Part shown: positions 37,781 to 46,847 of the stretch, piece after piece
Position numbering within the stretch: the stretch's first letter is position 1
Layout: the number at the start of each line of letters is the position of its first letter
Assembly: GCF_000275725.1 (NCBI RefSeq)
Contig: NZ_AJTS01000020.1
Location: 62,001-126,000, forward strand
DNA: 64,000 nt
Origin: Vreelandella stevensii S18214
GTDB taxonomy: Bacteria > Pseudomonadota > Gammaproteobacteria > Pseudomonadales > Halomonadaceae
Direction of reading: 5' to 3'
Notes under the pieces: model-generated
Told to the model about the DNA's origin: nothing
Database searches by the model: none
Seen by the model: the letters and a program-made list of their open reading frames with translations, nothing else
Translations under genes and position numbers: made by a program

Positions 37781-38899
37781 TTACTGGGCAATCAGCTCGG
37801 CGATCCTGGCTGGCTGCACCGTATCACCCGCGTCATTGCCCCAGGCATTGCGGGTATAGGTAACCACCGCCGCAAGCTCCACGGGATTGAGCGTGGATCG
37901 GAAAGCCGGCATCGCCGCACCAGAGACCCCATTGACGATCCTGTCGATATGCCAATCCAGGTCTTCGATCAACTGATCATTACCGGCCAATGCCGGGAAG
38001 GCCGGCATCGCCCCTTGCCCTTCGGCTTGATGGCAAGAAGAACAGATGGCGCGGTACACCGTTTCCCCTCTGGCCATCAGTTCGTCCATCTCCCATTCAC
38101 GATCGACCCCCATGGCTTCCTGCTCGGCCGCTTCTCGACGCTCGACCAGCCAGGCATCGAATTCCTCTTCTTCCATGGCATGTACCACGACAGGCATGAA
38201 GCCATGATTGACGCCACACAGTTCGGCACACTGTCCGCGATAAATACCGGGAGTATTGATCTGCACCCAGTTTTCGTTGATGAAGCCGGGGATCGTATCC
38301 TGCTTGACTGCCAGCTCGGGCACCCACCAGGAGTGGATGACATCGTCTGAGGTCATCAAAAAGCGCACTTTGCGATTGATCGGCAAGACCAGCGGTTCGT
38401 CCACGTCGAGCAGATAATGCTCTCCGCGCTCCTCTTCCCCTCGGATCTGTTCCCAGGGCGTGCTCATGTTGGAGTTGAAAGCAACGTCTTCGCCCAAGTA
38501 TTCGTAGCGCCAGCGCCACTGCTGCCCGGTGATCATCACATCCAGATCGGCTTCCGAGGCGTCATACATATTCTTGAGCGTGGCGGTGGCAGGAATTGCC
38601 ATGCCGACCAGAATCAGCACAGGAATGGCCGTCCACAACACTTCCACCGTGGTGTGTTCGTGAAAATGGGCTGCCTTGGCTCCCTTGGCGTGTCGATAGC
38701 GAAACAGCGAGTAAAACATCACGCCGAACACGATGACGCCAATCACGACACAGATCCAGAAAATGGTCATGTGTAAGTTGTAGATGTCGCGGCTGATGTC
38801 CGTGACACCCACAGGCATGTTCCAACCGCTGGCAAACGCCGTTGGCGCAGCGGCAAGGCTCGATGAGAGAAGTAGTAGCCATCGCCACACAGGGGGCAT
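37781..38899 (-). CDS. ctaC: Cytochrome c oxidase subunit II with fused cytochrome c domain (caa3 type)
   Basis: Receives electrons from cytochrome c. The 372-residue protein has a signal-like N-terminus, two membrane segments (about 44-63 and 86-106) and a CuA domain with ligands His189, Cys224, Cys228, His232 and Met235. A C-terminal cytochrome c domain follows, with heme motif CSSCH at 286-290 and a distal Met in GAAMPAF. The fused heme makes this a caa3-type enzyme. The start follows AAAGGAGGTTTCT, a strong site. The 57-residue DUF2970 gene lies upstream on the same strand. Confidence 0.97.
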   Translation of the reverse strand: MPPVWRWLLLLSSSLAAAPTAFASGWNMPVGVTDISRDIYNLHMTIFWICVVIGVIVFGVMFYSLFRYRHAKGAKAAHFHEHTTVEVLWTAIPVLILVGMAIPATATLKNMYDASEADLDVMITGQQWRWRYEYLGEDVAFNSNMSTPWEQIRGEEERGEHYLLDVDEPLVLPINRKVRFLMTSDDVIHSWWVPELAVKQDTIPGFINENWVQINTPGIYRGQCAELCGVNHGFMPVVVHAMEEEEFDAWLVERREAAEQEAMGVDREWEMDELMARGETVYRAICSSCHQAEGQGAMPAFPALAGNDQLIEDLDWHIDRIVNGVSGAAMPAFRSTLNPVELAAVVTYTRNAWGNDAGDTVQPARIAELIAQ

Positions 38900-38932
38900 A
38901 GAAACCTCCTTTATTATTGTTGTTCTCGCCCA

Positions 38933-38948
38933 TGCTTTAATTAAAGCA
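38933..38948. repeat. Perfect 16-bp palindrome upstream of ctaC
   Basis: TGCTTTAATTAAAGCA reads the same on both strands, 34 bases upstream of the ctaC start, in the 125-base spacer after the DUF2970 gene. It could be a regulator site or an mRNA hairpin; no evidence chooses between them. Confidence 0.5.
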
Positions 38949-39024
38949 GGATTAAGACGTCAATCTCAGTATAGAAAACAAATGCCATCCGTCACGCAAA
39001 CCCTGCGTGATTTACCTCAACGGT

Positions 39025-39198
39025 TCATCCAGCGACCCACTGGGCCAACCAGGCAATGACCAGTACGAACAGCAGCGTCACGACGATACCCGTCACGATG
39101 AACGCACCGGGACGCTCGCTGGAGAAATCCTGGCGACGTTGGCGGTCATTCTGAACCCCGATCAACGCTGCCAGCACCGACTTCAAGACTGACCACAT
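39025..39198 (-). CDS. DUF2970 family small membrane protein
   Basis: A 57-residue protein starting MWSVLKSVLAALIGVQNDRQ, then a polar stretch (RRQDFSSERPGA) and one membrane helix (FIVTGIVVTLLFVLVIAWLA). The initial helix with GVQ-type motif and the single C-terminal membrane segment fit the DUF2970 family, usually encoded beside cox genes. GGAGGGG precedes the ATG. It is the first gene of the minus-strand oxidase cluster, 125 bases before ctaC. Its function is unknown; a role in oxidase assembly is inferred from position. Confidence 0.8.
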   Translation of the reverse strand: MWSVLKSVLAALIGVQNDRQRRQDFSSERPGAFIVTGIVVTLLFVLVIAWLAQWVAG

Positions 39199-39438
39199 AC
39201 CCCTCCCCCCTCTCGTCAGCCTCAGATTGCCTGATCGACTGCCAAATGCTCTTTTTGAAAAAAGCGGGCTGCCTGTTCAGCATAGACACAAGGCATGGAT
39301 ACTCGCCACTGCCCGCCTTTTCAGCGCTGATGTCGGGCCGAGGAAATTAGCTTGCGAGCAGTGATCGTGCGCTTCACACTACGCAGCACTCGTCATCCCC
39401 CTTTTTCATGAGCATGTGTCAACTTTAGGGAGTTTTTC

Positions 39439-39651
39439 ATGCCCAAGCGTCGTATCACGCTGTCTGGTGTCGTTGTTGTTCTTGGTCTATCGAGCCTGGC
39501 GGGCTGCACCACTTACACGTGGCCAGATGGCTCACAGGAAACGGTCTTTGGGGTTGTTTCCGAGGATGAAAACAAACGCTACGAAGAGCCTCGTGCGGAC
39601 GGGGTACGCTATCAACGCCCCGGAGAAGTACCGGAATCCGCACAAGAGTAA
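39439..39651 (+). CDS. Small putative lipoprotein
   Basis: A 70-residue protein with a lipoprotein signal (MPKRRITLSGVVVVLGLSSL followed by lipobox LAGC) and a short acidic mature part (WPDGSQETVFGVVSEDENKR) with no cysteine beyond the lipidated one. I recognise no named family. The start follows GGGAGTTTTTC. It stands alone on the plus strand, converging with hrpB (19 bases between stops). The 240 bases upstream, shared with the divergent DUF2970-cox cluster, contain no other convincing gene. Confidence 0.7.
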   Translation: MPKRRITLSGVVVVLGLSSLAGCTTYTWPDGSQETVFGVVSEDENKRYEEPRADGVRYQRPGEVPESAQE

Positions 39652-39670
39652 AGAGCACGCATTGGCACCT

Positions 39671-42127
39671 TCAAGCGTTGCCCAAGCGGCGCTTGGTTAG
39701 TGCCGTGGCTTGGGCTGACAAAGGATCTTCTGGCCACGGGTGCTTTGGATACCGCCCGCGCATCTCTTTTCTCACCTCCGGGTAGCCGGTCAGCCAGAAG
39801 CTACGCAAGTCTTGTGTGACCTGCAGGGGGCGTCGCGCCGGTGACAGCAAGTGAATCATCACGGCCACTTGCCCTTCGGCCACGGTCGGTGTTTCTTGCC
39901 AGCCAAAGGCCTCTTGCAGCTTCAGTGCCAACACCGGCGGCCTGCTCTCAAGGCAGGGCAGATAGTCCAGCGTAATCGTATTGCCACTAGGCGCCCTGAG
40001 CCCGGTAGGCACCAGGCGGGCAAACGCACTCTGCGCTTCCCACGTCAGCGTCTCCAGCAGGCACCGCGCGAAGGGCAGCTTTTCGACCTGTCCCAGCCGA
40101 GTCATACCGGCCACATAAGGCGCCAGCCAACCCTCCAGATCATCCACCAACGCAGCATCAGACCAGTCGGGCCACTGGCCCGGGAAAGTACGCTCCAGCA
40201 GCGCCATGCGCCCCTGCAAGCGCCTGACCTCGTCATTCAGCAAGGCTGCAGGGCGGCGCTGCAAAGCGCTCATCAGCGCTTTCTCGGCAGCGGCGGCGGA
40301 CAGCGTCTGGAGCGGGCGTACCGCCAATACCAGTTCACCGTGACACTGCACCGCGTCGGCCACCAGCTTGCCCGGCGGCTCTTGCCAGGCGACCCGTTCG
40401 TGCCACGTCGCCGTCGCCGGATACAGGGCTCGCAAAACCTGCTCGGAGAGGGGCACTGCCCTCTGGATTGGTGCATCACGGCTAGCGCTGTCGAGGTGAA
40501 CGGCCACCAGATACGGCTCGCTGGCCAACGGGTGCTGCGGCGATAGCGTTGCCGTCTTGCCATTGGCCAGCTTGAAACGCCCGAGGTTCATGAGCTGGGC
40601 CACTCGGTCAGGAAACGCCACCGCAAGCAGCTCTTCCAGAGGCTCCAGATTCAGGCGTGACGGCACCGTGCAACCCATCAACACCGCCAGACGCTTGGCT
40701 TCCTGGTGCCAGGTTGGGAACGCAGAAGGCGTTTTCAGTCGAGCGACCAGGGCTTCCTGCAGTGTTCCCTCGAGACGCTCCCGGCCCTCCAGCAGCGCTG
40801 CCAGCGCACAGGCCAGCGCGGTATTTTCTCCAGCCTTGGAGCGCACCAGCATCGCTGCCAGGCGAGGCTCCACCGGCAAGGTGCCGCACTGCTGCCCAAG
40901 CGGTGTCAGCCCGCCTGCCTGGTCGAGCAGCCCCAGCCGCTGGAGAAGGTCGCGTGCGCTCTGCCATGCGCCCCTGGGCGGTGGAGATAGCCAGGCCAGC
41001 GCGTCGGGTGCATTGACGCCCCATAGCGCCAGTTCCAGTGCCAGTCGCGAGAGATCGGCCTGCAGCATTTCGGGCTCACGGTGCGCGACCAGCGGCTGGT
41101 CCTGTGCCCACAGACGATAGCAGTAGCCTGATTGCTGGCGACCCGCGCGACCCCGCCGCTGGTCGGCGCTGGCACGATTGACGCGACGGGTAGTCAACCG
41201 CGTAAGCCCCGTTTGGGCACTGAATTCAGGCACCCGTTCAAGGCCTGCGTCAATGACGACGTTAACACCGTCGACCGTCAGGCTCGATTCGGTAATCGAG
41301 GTGGAGATGATCACCCGCCGCTGCGTACCAGGGCTAAGTGCCGCTTGTTGAGCATCCAGCGTCATGCCGCCATGCAGCGTGCGAATATCCAGCGTCAGCG
41401 TTGATGACGCCAGCGCCTGAGCGAGCCGGCGGATCTCCGCCACGCCGGGCAAGATGACCAATATGTCCTGGGCATCGTCCAGCGCCACGGCTTCCTCCAC
41501 GACACTGCGCGCCGCCATGGCGGCGGTCTCACCGCCAACAGGTGGCCGATATAGCGTGGTGACCGGAAAAGCGCGGCCACTGCTCTCGATCACCGGGGTA
41601 TGCTCGCCCAGCAAGGTACGCAGCGCCTCTATATCCAGCGTCGCGGACATCACCACCAGGCGGAGATCGTCACGAATGCTTTGCTGCACGTCCAGGGCCA
41701 GCGCCAGGCCCAAGTCGGACTCGATACTGCGTTCATGAAACTCATCGAAGAGAATGCCGGCTACCCCCTCCAGCAGCGGGTCATCCTGCAGCATGCGCGT
41801 CAGCACCCCTTGAGTGATCACTTCCAGCTGCGTGTCAGGCCCCACCCGTTGATCACCGCGCATGCGATAGCCAATACGCTTACCCACCGGCTCACCCAAC
41901 TGAGCGGCCATGTAGGTTGCCGCCAACCTGGCCGCCACCCGCCGAGGTTCGAGCATCAGCAGGCGCTGGCCACGCGCCCAAGGGCGCTCGATGAGTCGCA
42001 AGGGCACGCGGGTGGTCTTGCCCGCGCCGGGCTGCGCTACCAGGATGAGGCGAGAGTGGGTGTCCAGAGCGTCTTCGATCGACGCCAGGTGTTGCTCGAT
42101 GGGCAGTTCAGGCATCGTCGAACTCAT
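39671..42127 (-). CDS. hrpB: ATP-dependent helicase HrpB
   Basis: DExH-box helicase of the HrpA/HrpB group; the cellular substrate is poorly known. The 818-residue protein has Walker A AQPGAGKTT (about 31-39), the DEFH box (ILFDEFHERS), SATLD, the arginine-finger motif QRRGRAGRQQ and the C-terminal HrpB-specific region. I chose the ATG at 42127, which overlaps the stop of the TetR gene (ATGA) and so is coupled to it; a second ATG four codons later is possible. Cotranscription of a helicase with a purine-type regulator has no obvious functional reason. Confidence 0.95.
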   Translation of the reverse strand: MSSTMPELPIEQHLASIEDALDTHSRLILVAQPGAGKTTRVPLRLIERPWARGQRLLMLEPRRVAARLAATYMAAQLGEPVGKRIGYRMRGDQRVGPDTQLEVITQGVLTRMLQDDPLLEGVAGILFDEFHERSIESDLGLALALDVQQSIRDDLRLVVMSATLDIEALRTLLGEHTPVIESSGRAFPVTTLYRPPVGGETAAMAARSVVEEAVALDDAQDILVILPGVAEIRRLAQALASSTLTLDIRTLHGGMTLDAQQAALSPGTQRRVIISTSITESSLTVDGVNVVIDAGLERVPEFSAQTGLTRLTTRRVNRASADQRRGRAGRQQSGYCYRLWAQDQPLVAHREPEMLQADLSRLALELALWGVNAPDALAWLSPPPRGAWQSARDLLQRLGLLDQAGGLTPLGQQCGTLPVEPRLAAMLVRSKAGENTALACALAALLEGRERLEGTLQEALVARLKTPSAFPTWHQEAKRLAVLMGCTVPSRLNLEPLEELLAVAFPDRVAQLMNLGRFKLANGKTATLSPQHPLASEPYLVAVHLDSASRDAPIQRAVPLSEQVLRALYPATATWHERVAWQEPPGKLVADAVQCHGELVLAVRPLQTLSAAAAEKALMSALQRRPAALLNDEVRRLQGRMALLERTFPGQWPDWSDAALVDDLEGWLAPYVAGMTRLGQVEKLPFARCLLETLTWEAQSAFARLVPTGLRAPSGNTITLDYLPCLESRPPVLALKLQEAFGWQETPTVAEGQVAVMIHLLSPARRPLQVTQDLRSFWLTGYPEVRKEMRGRYPKHPWPEDPLSAQATALTKRRLGNA

Positions 42128-42774
42128 GCGTTGGCGACGACTGGGCGCTCTATGCCACAGCCTTTCAAGATCACATGCTCCAGGAAGCGACAAATAGCGT
42201 CGATGTCTTCCTCGGCCAGTGTCTCCTGGCCGAGAATGCCGTTCACCTGGGCACTGTATTCGGTATAGTGCTGGGTGGATGACCAGATCAGAAAAATCAA
42301 CCAGCGAGGATCCACATCATCCATCTTCCCCTGCCGCGACCACTCTCGCATGATAGCGGCACGGCTACTGACCCACTCTCTCAGCTCACCGTTCAGGTAA
42401 TCCTTCAGGAAAGGTGCGCCGCCCAGAATTTCAGCCGCAAACAGCCTGGAACCCTCGGGATAGCGCTGACCAAGCACCATTTTGGTGCGAATAAAATCGC
42501 TCAATACGGCTGCTGGGTCACTCGCAGGGGTAATGTCTTCCAGCACCGCGTTCCAGCGCTTCATCATGCGATTCAGTAGTCGCACATAGAGCGCCTGCTT
42601 GCTCCCCATGTAATAGAGGATATTGGCCTTGGGCAAACCCGCGACGTCAGCAATCGACTGCAGGCTGGCTCCGCGATAACCATGCTGAGCAAACACCTGT
42701 TCGGCGGCATTCAATATCGTCTGCTCGATGCGGTCCCTGCTGGCGCTCTCATGGTTAGCGGTATCAAGCGTCAT
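42124..42774 (-). CDS. RutR-like TetR family transcriptional regulator
   Basis: A 216-residue repressor-type regulator. The N-terminal helix-turn-helix is seen at about 30-65 (FAQHGYRGASLQSIADVAGL, then KANILYYMGSKQALY). The C-terminal ligand domain carries SRLFAAEILGGAPFL, and WLIFLIWSSTQHYTEYSAQV further on, closely resembling E. coli RutR, which senses uracil/thymine and also touches purine genes. The gene is divergent from xdhABC-guaD across 208 bases that hold a RutR-like box (42945-42960). I infer that it controls purine breakdown here. The ATG follows AAGGAGCTTACTCA. Confidence 0.88.
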   Translation of the reverse strand: MTLDTANHESASRDRIEQTILNAAEQVFAQHGYRGASLQSIADVAGLPKANILYYMGSKQALYVRLLNRMMKRWNAVLEDITPASDPAAVLSDFIRTKMVLGQRYPEGSRLFAAEILGGAPFLKDYLNGELREWVSSRAAIMREWSRQGKMDDVDPRWLIFLIWSSTQHYTEYSAQVNGILGQETLAEEDIDAICRFLEHVILKGCGIERPVVANA

Positions 42775-42944
42775 TGAGTAAGCTCCTTGATATAGGCTCG
42801 GGTTGTGCCGATCAGCTCAGGCCCAACGTCGGACAACGCTGCAAAAAGGGGCATTTTCGCTCTTCATGCATCGTTTCAGGGCATCAAAACGCGCTGACAA
42901 CAAAGTCTTGCAAGCCACGCTTTTTTGTCCCAAGCTCACCATTA

Positions 42945-42960
42945 TTGACCAATCGGTCAG
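42945..42960. promoter_or_regulatory. RutR-like operator upstream of xdhA
   Basis: TTGACCAATCGGTCAG is an imperfect palindrome that matches 12 of 14 fixed positions of the RutR consensus as I recall it (TTGACCAnnTGGTCAA). It ends 22 bases before the xdhA ATG, where binding would block transcription or initiation. The divergent gene encodes a RutR-like protein. Confidence 0.65.
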
Positions 42961-42982
42961 AACAATCATAACGGAGTTTGGC

Positions 42983-44440
42983 ATGGCAACGATTGAGTTT
43001 CTGCTCAATGGCATCCGTCAACAGTGTCGAGTGCCCCCTGAGACCAGTATTCTAACGCTGTTACGCGACCATTTGGGGGCCACGGGCACAAAAGAGGGCT
43101 GCGCGTCCGGCGACTGTGGCGCTTGTACGGTTGCCTTGAAAAGCAGCGACCCCGACCAGCCACCGTTCCTGACGGTCAATGCGTGCATTACCCCGGCCCA
43201 TCAACTGCATGGCCAGCATCTCGTCACCGTAGAAGGCCTGTCGCAGGGCAACTCCTTGCACCCTGCGCAGCGCGCCATGATCGACTGCCACGGCAGCCAG
43301 TGCGGTTTCTGTACGCCGGGCATCGTCATGTCGCTGTTCAGTTTGCATACGCAGCAGCAGCGCCAACCTGCCCCGTTGACGCCCGAGCGTCTGGAAGCCG
43401 CGTTGGGTGGCAACCTTTGCCGCTGCACGGGCTATCGCCCGATTCGTGATGCCGCGCTGACCATGCACGCCAGCGACTGGCAGCCGCCTCAATGGTGGGA
43501 TGCCACGCTGTCTGACTCGCAGGATGGCGACACAGCCACACAAGCCCCTCAGGAAGGTCCGCTATTTGCACAGCCGAGGTCGCTGAGCGAACTGACAGCG
43601 CTGCGGCGCGACCTGCCCAATGCCAGACTGGTCGCTGGCGCCACGGACCTATGGCTGGAAACGACCCAGCGCCTGGCCGCACTGGATCAACTGATCGATA
43701 CCACTCGCGTGCCCGAGCTGGGCATGATCTCGCCAGCGACCTTTCAGGGGCAGGAAGGATGGTGGGTCGGCGCGGCGGTGACCTATTCGCGGCTTGCTCC
43801 GCTGCTGGCAACACACTTCCCCGCTTTCGCGCACCTGCTCCATCGGCTGGGCTCGGAACAAGTGCGTAACCGGGGAACCCTGGGCGGCAATATCGCCAAT
43901 GCATCCCCCATTGGTGATACCCCACCCGTACTGCTGGCACTCGGCGCTCATCTCGAACTTGCCAGCCATGCGGGTACCCGCTGTTTGCCGCTGCAAGCGT
44001 TCTTTATCGATTACAAAAAAACGGCGCTGGCTGCCGATGAAGTCATCACACGTATCTTTATTCCCGCTCTGGAGAAGAGTGCTTCTCTCAGAGTGTGGAA
44101 GCTCTCAAAACGCCGTGAAGACGATATCTCTGCCGTTCTGGGTGCCTTTAGCTACCGCCTGGAGGACGGCAAGTTAAGCGACGTGCGCATCGCCTTCGGC
44201 GGGATGGCCGCCACGCCCCGGCGTGCCCCGGCAACGGAGGCCGCGCTGGAAGGGCAACGGGTAGGCAAACAGGCCTTTCAAACGGCCCGGCAAGCGCTGC
44301 AAGATGAGTTCGAGCCCATGAGTGACGTGCGAGGCAGCCAGCAGTATCGTCAGCTGGCGGCCGCCAATCTGCTGGAACGACTCTACTTGTCGCTCTCATC
44401 ACCAGAACAGGAGGTCATGTTGCATGCGTACGCTCACTAA
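42983..44440 (+). CDS. xdhA: Xanthine dehydrogenase small subunit (2Fe-2S and FAD)
   Basis: Electron-transfer subunit of the molybdenum enzyme that oxidises hypoxanthine and xanthine to urate. The 485 residues hold two [2Fe-2S] domains (Cys40, Cys45, Cys48, Cys68; then Cys107, Cys110, Cys146, Cys148) and the FAD domain (ATDLWLETTQ, RNRGTLGGNIANASPIGDTP). The start at 42983 follows ACGGAGTTTGGC; earlier in-frame ATGs read through the operator region. The next gene overlaps its end by 17 bases. Confidence 0.96.
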   Translation: MATIEFLLNGIRQQCRVPPETSILTLLRDHLGATGTKEGCASGDCGACTVALKSSDPDQPPFLTVNACITPAHQLHGQHLVTVEGLSQGNSLHPAQRAMIDCHGSQCGFCTPGIVMSLFSLHTQQQRQPAPLTPERLEAALGGNLCRCTGYRPIRDAALTMHASDWQPPQWWDATLSDSQDGDTATQAPQEGPLFAQPRSLSELTALRRDLPNARLVAGATDLWLETTQRLAALDQLIDTTRVPELGMISPATFQGQEGWWVGAAVTYSRLAPLLATHFPAFAHLLHRLGSEQVRNRGTLGGNIANASPIGDTPPVLLALGAHLELASHAGTRCLPLQAFFIDYKKTALAADEVITRIFIPALEKSASLRVWKLSKRREDDISAVLGAFSYRLEDGKLSDVRIAFGGMAATPRRAPATEAALEGQRVGKQAFQTARQALQDEFEPMSDVRGSQQYRQLAAANLLERLYLSLSSPEQEVMLHAYAH

Positions 44441-46847
44441 ACTCGACAACGACAGTCGCCGGGCCCGGCATGAGCTCGACCAGCGTATACATGGCGCGGC
44501 CCCCCTGGCGCGCCATACCGTGGACAGCCGCGGACAGCGCCAGGCGGGGTCCTCCAGCTTTCATGAGAGCGCCCAAAAACATGTGACGGGGAAAGCGCTC
44601 TATATCGACGACCTCAAGACACCTGCTGATGCTTTACACGTGGCTCTGGGGCTCTCACCGGTGGCCCACGGCACCTTGACGCACCTCGACCTGGAGGCCG
44701 TTCGCATCGCCCCCGGCGTGGTCGACGTGATCACATTCCACGACGTGCCTGGCCACACGGACATCGGCCCGGTCTTCCCTGGCGACCCTATCTTCGTCGA
44801 GCGCGAGATCAGCTATTCAGGGCAGTGCCTGTTCGCTGTAGCTGCCACTTCCCTGAGTGCGGCGCGTCACGCAATTCTGCTTGCCAATGTGCAGATCGAC
44901 AAGCTGCCAGCACAGCTGGATGCCGTTCAAGCCACTGCTCAAGAGGAGTTCGTTCGCCCCAGCCACACCCAACAGCGTGGTGACTGGCAGACCACACTGG
45001 AGCAAGCTGAACACGTGCTGGAAGGTGCGCTGTTCATTGGTGGACAAGAGCACTTCTATCTGGAGGGCCAGGCTTGCGTCGTCATTCCGAGCGAAGACGA
45101 AGGCGTCATGGTTCACACCTCCAACCAGCACCCCAGTGAAACCCAAAAGCTGGTTGCCGAAGTGCTGGGTATCCCATTTCATGCCGTCACGGTGGAAGTA
45201 CGGCGCATGGGGGGTGGTTTTGGAGGCAAGGAAACCCAGGCATCCCCCTGGGCCTGCATTGCTGCCCTCATCGCACGACGCACCGGCAAGGCCACGCGTC
45301 TTCGCCTGCCCAGACGTGACGACATGCGCGCCACTGGCAAGCGCCACCCTTTTCACAACCGCTATCGGCTGGCCATCGATTCACAGGGAGTGATTCAAGG
45401 CAGCGACATTACCGTGATCGGCGACTGCGGCTACTCCCCCGACCTTTCCGATGCCATTGTCGACCGCGCCATGTTTCACGCAGACAATGCCTACTCACTG
45501 GGCAATGCTAGGGTCACCGGCCATCGCGCCCGCACCCACACTGCGTCGAACACCGCTTTTCGCGGGTTTGGCGGCCCCCAGGGCATGATGATCATCGAAG
45601 CGGCCATGGACGATATTGCCCGCCATGTCGGTGAAGACCCGCTGACCATCCGCAAGCGCAACTTTTATCGTCCCGAACGCGACATGACCCATTACGGGCA
45701 GCAGGTCGACCAGAAGCAGTTGCTTCACACGCTCGTCGAGCGCCTCGAGCAACGCAGCGAGTACTGGACGCGTCGACAGCAGATACGGGACTTCAACGCC
45801 TCCAGCTCCGTCATCAAGAAAGGGCTGGCACTGACACCCGTCAAGTTCGGCATCTCCTTCACCGCCCAGCACCTCAACCAGGCCGGCGCGCTGCTACACG
45901 TCTATACCGATGGCAGCATCCTGATCAACCACGGCGGCACTGAAATGGGGCAAGGCCTGCACACCAAGATCTGCCAGGTGGTGGCTCTGGAACTGGGGCT
46001 GGACCTGGAGAGCGTGCGCATCAGCGCCACACGAACGGACAAGGTGCCGAACACTTCCCCCACGGCAGCCTCCAGCGGTGCGGATTTGAACGGCATGGCC
46101 GCCCGCGATGCTGCCATCAAACTGCGTGAGCGTCTGTTCGATTTTGCCGCCAACCACTTCGAGGGCGGGCTGGATCGTGAAGGCATGGAGCTGAGGGACG
46201 GCATGCTCATCGCAGGCATAGGCGAAAGTGAGCGCCGTATTGCCTGGGGCGAGCTGGTGCAAACGGCGTATTTACATCGGGTTTCGCTGTCCGAGAAAGG
46301 CTTCTACGCGACGCCACTGATTCATTACAATCGCGCGACCGGCCAGGGCCGCCCATTTTATTATTACGCCTTTGGCGCGGCAGCGGCGGAGGTCAGTGTC
46401 GACACTTTGACCGGCGAGTATCAGGTCGACCGTGTCGACATACTTCATGATGTCGGCAACTCGCTCAACCCGGCCATCGACATTGGTCAGGTAGAAGGCG
46501 GTTTCATTCAGGGCATGGGCTGGCTGACCAGCGAAGAGCTCAAGTGGAACAGTGAAGGAACGCTGGTCAGCGATGGTCCAGCGACCTACAAGATTCCCAC
46601 CTTCGGGGATCTGCCCAGCGTCTTCAATGTCGAACTGCTGGAAGGACACCCTAACTCCATGGCCAGCCTGTACCGCTCCAAAGCGGTGGGTGAGCCGCCC
46701 TTCATGCTGGGGATATGCGTCTGGTCGGCCCTGCGCGATGCCCTCGCCAGCCTGGATGACTACCGCAGCTCGCCGCGTCTGGATACCCCGGCCACGCCCG
46801 AGCGCGTCATGCTGGCAGCGCATGCCATTCGGAAAAGTGCCTTATGA
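44424..46847 (+). CDS. xdhB: Xanthine dehydrogenase large subunit (molybdopterin-binding)
   Basis: Catalytic subunit carrying the molybdenum cofactor. The 807-residue protein has the family motifs GKALYIDDL near the N-terminus, GGGFGGKETQ (about residue 265), TASNTAFRGFGGPQGM with the conserved Arg, and the C-terminal GEPPFMLGICV containing the catalytic Glu. The ATG at 44424 follows GGAGGTCATGTTGC, inside the 3' end of xdhA; a longer in-frame extension has no conserved content. Its stop overlaps the xdhC start (ATGA). Confidence 0.96.
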   Translation: MRTLTKLDNDSRRARHELDQRIHGAAPLARHTVDSRGQRQAGSSSFHESAQKHVTGKALYIDDLKTPADALHVALGLSPVAHGTLTHLDLEAVRIAPGVVDVITFHDVPGHTDIGPVFPGDPIFVEREISYSGQCLFAVAATSLSAARHAILLANVQIDKLPAQLDAVQATAQEEFVRPSHTQQRGDWQTTLEQAEHVLEGALFIGGQEHFYLEGQACVVIPSEDEGVMVHTSNQHPSETQKLVAEVLGIPFHAVTVEVRRMGGGFGGKETQASPWACIAALIARRTGKATRLRLPRRDDMRATGKRHPFHNRYRLAIDSQGVIQGSDITVIGDCGYSPDLSDAIVDRAMFHADNAYSLGNARVTGHRARTHTASNTAFRGFGGPQGMMIIEAAMDDIARHVGEDPLTIRKRNFYRPERDMTHYGQQVDQKQLLHTLVERLEQRSEYWTRRQQIRDFNASSSVIKKGLALTPVKFGISFTAQHLNQAGALLHVYTDGSILINHGGTEMGQGLHTKICQVVALELGLDLESVRISATRTDKVPNTSPTAASSGADLNGMAARDAAIKLRERLFDFAANHFEGGLDREGMELRDGMLIAGIGESERRIAWGELVQTAYLHRVSLSEKGFYATPLIHYNRATGQGRPFYYYAFGAAAAEVSVDTLTGEYQVDRVDILHDVGNSLNPAIDIGQVEGGFIQGMGWLTSEELKWNSEGTLVSDGPATYKIPTFGDLPSVFNVELLEGHPNSMASLYRSKAVGEPPFMLGICVWSALRDALASLDDYRSSPRLDTPATPERVMLAAHAIRKSAL

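Noticed and set aside
39199-39438. 34-codon plus-strand frame starting near 39246
   Set aside because: No ribosome binding site, no recognisable composition, and it lies in a shared promoter region.
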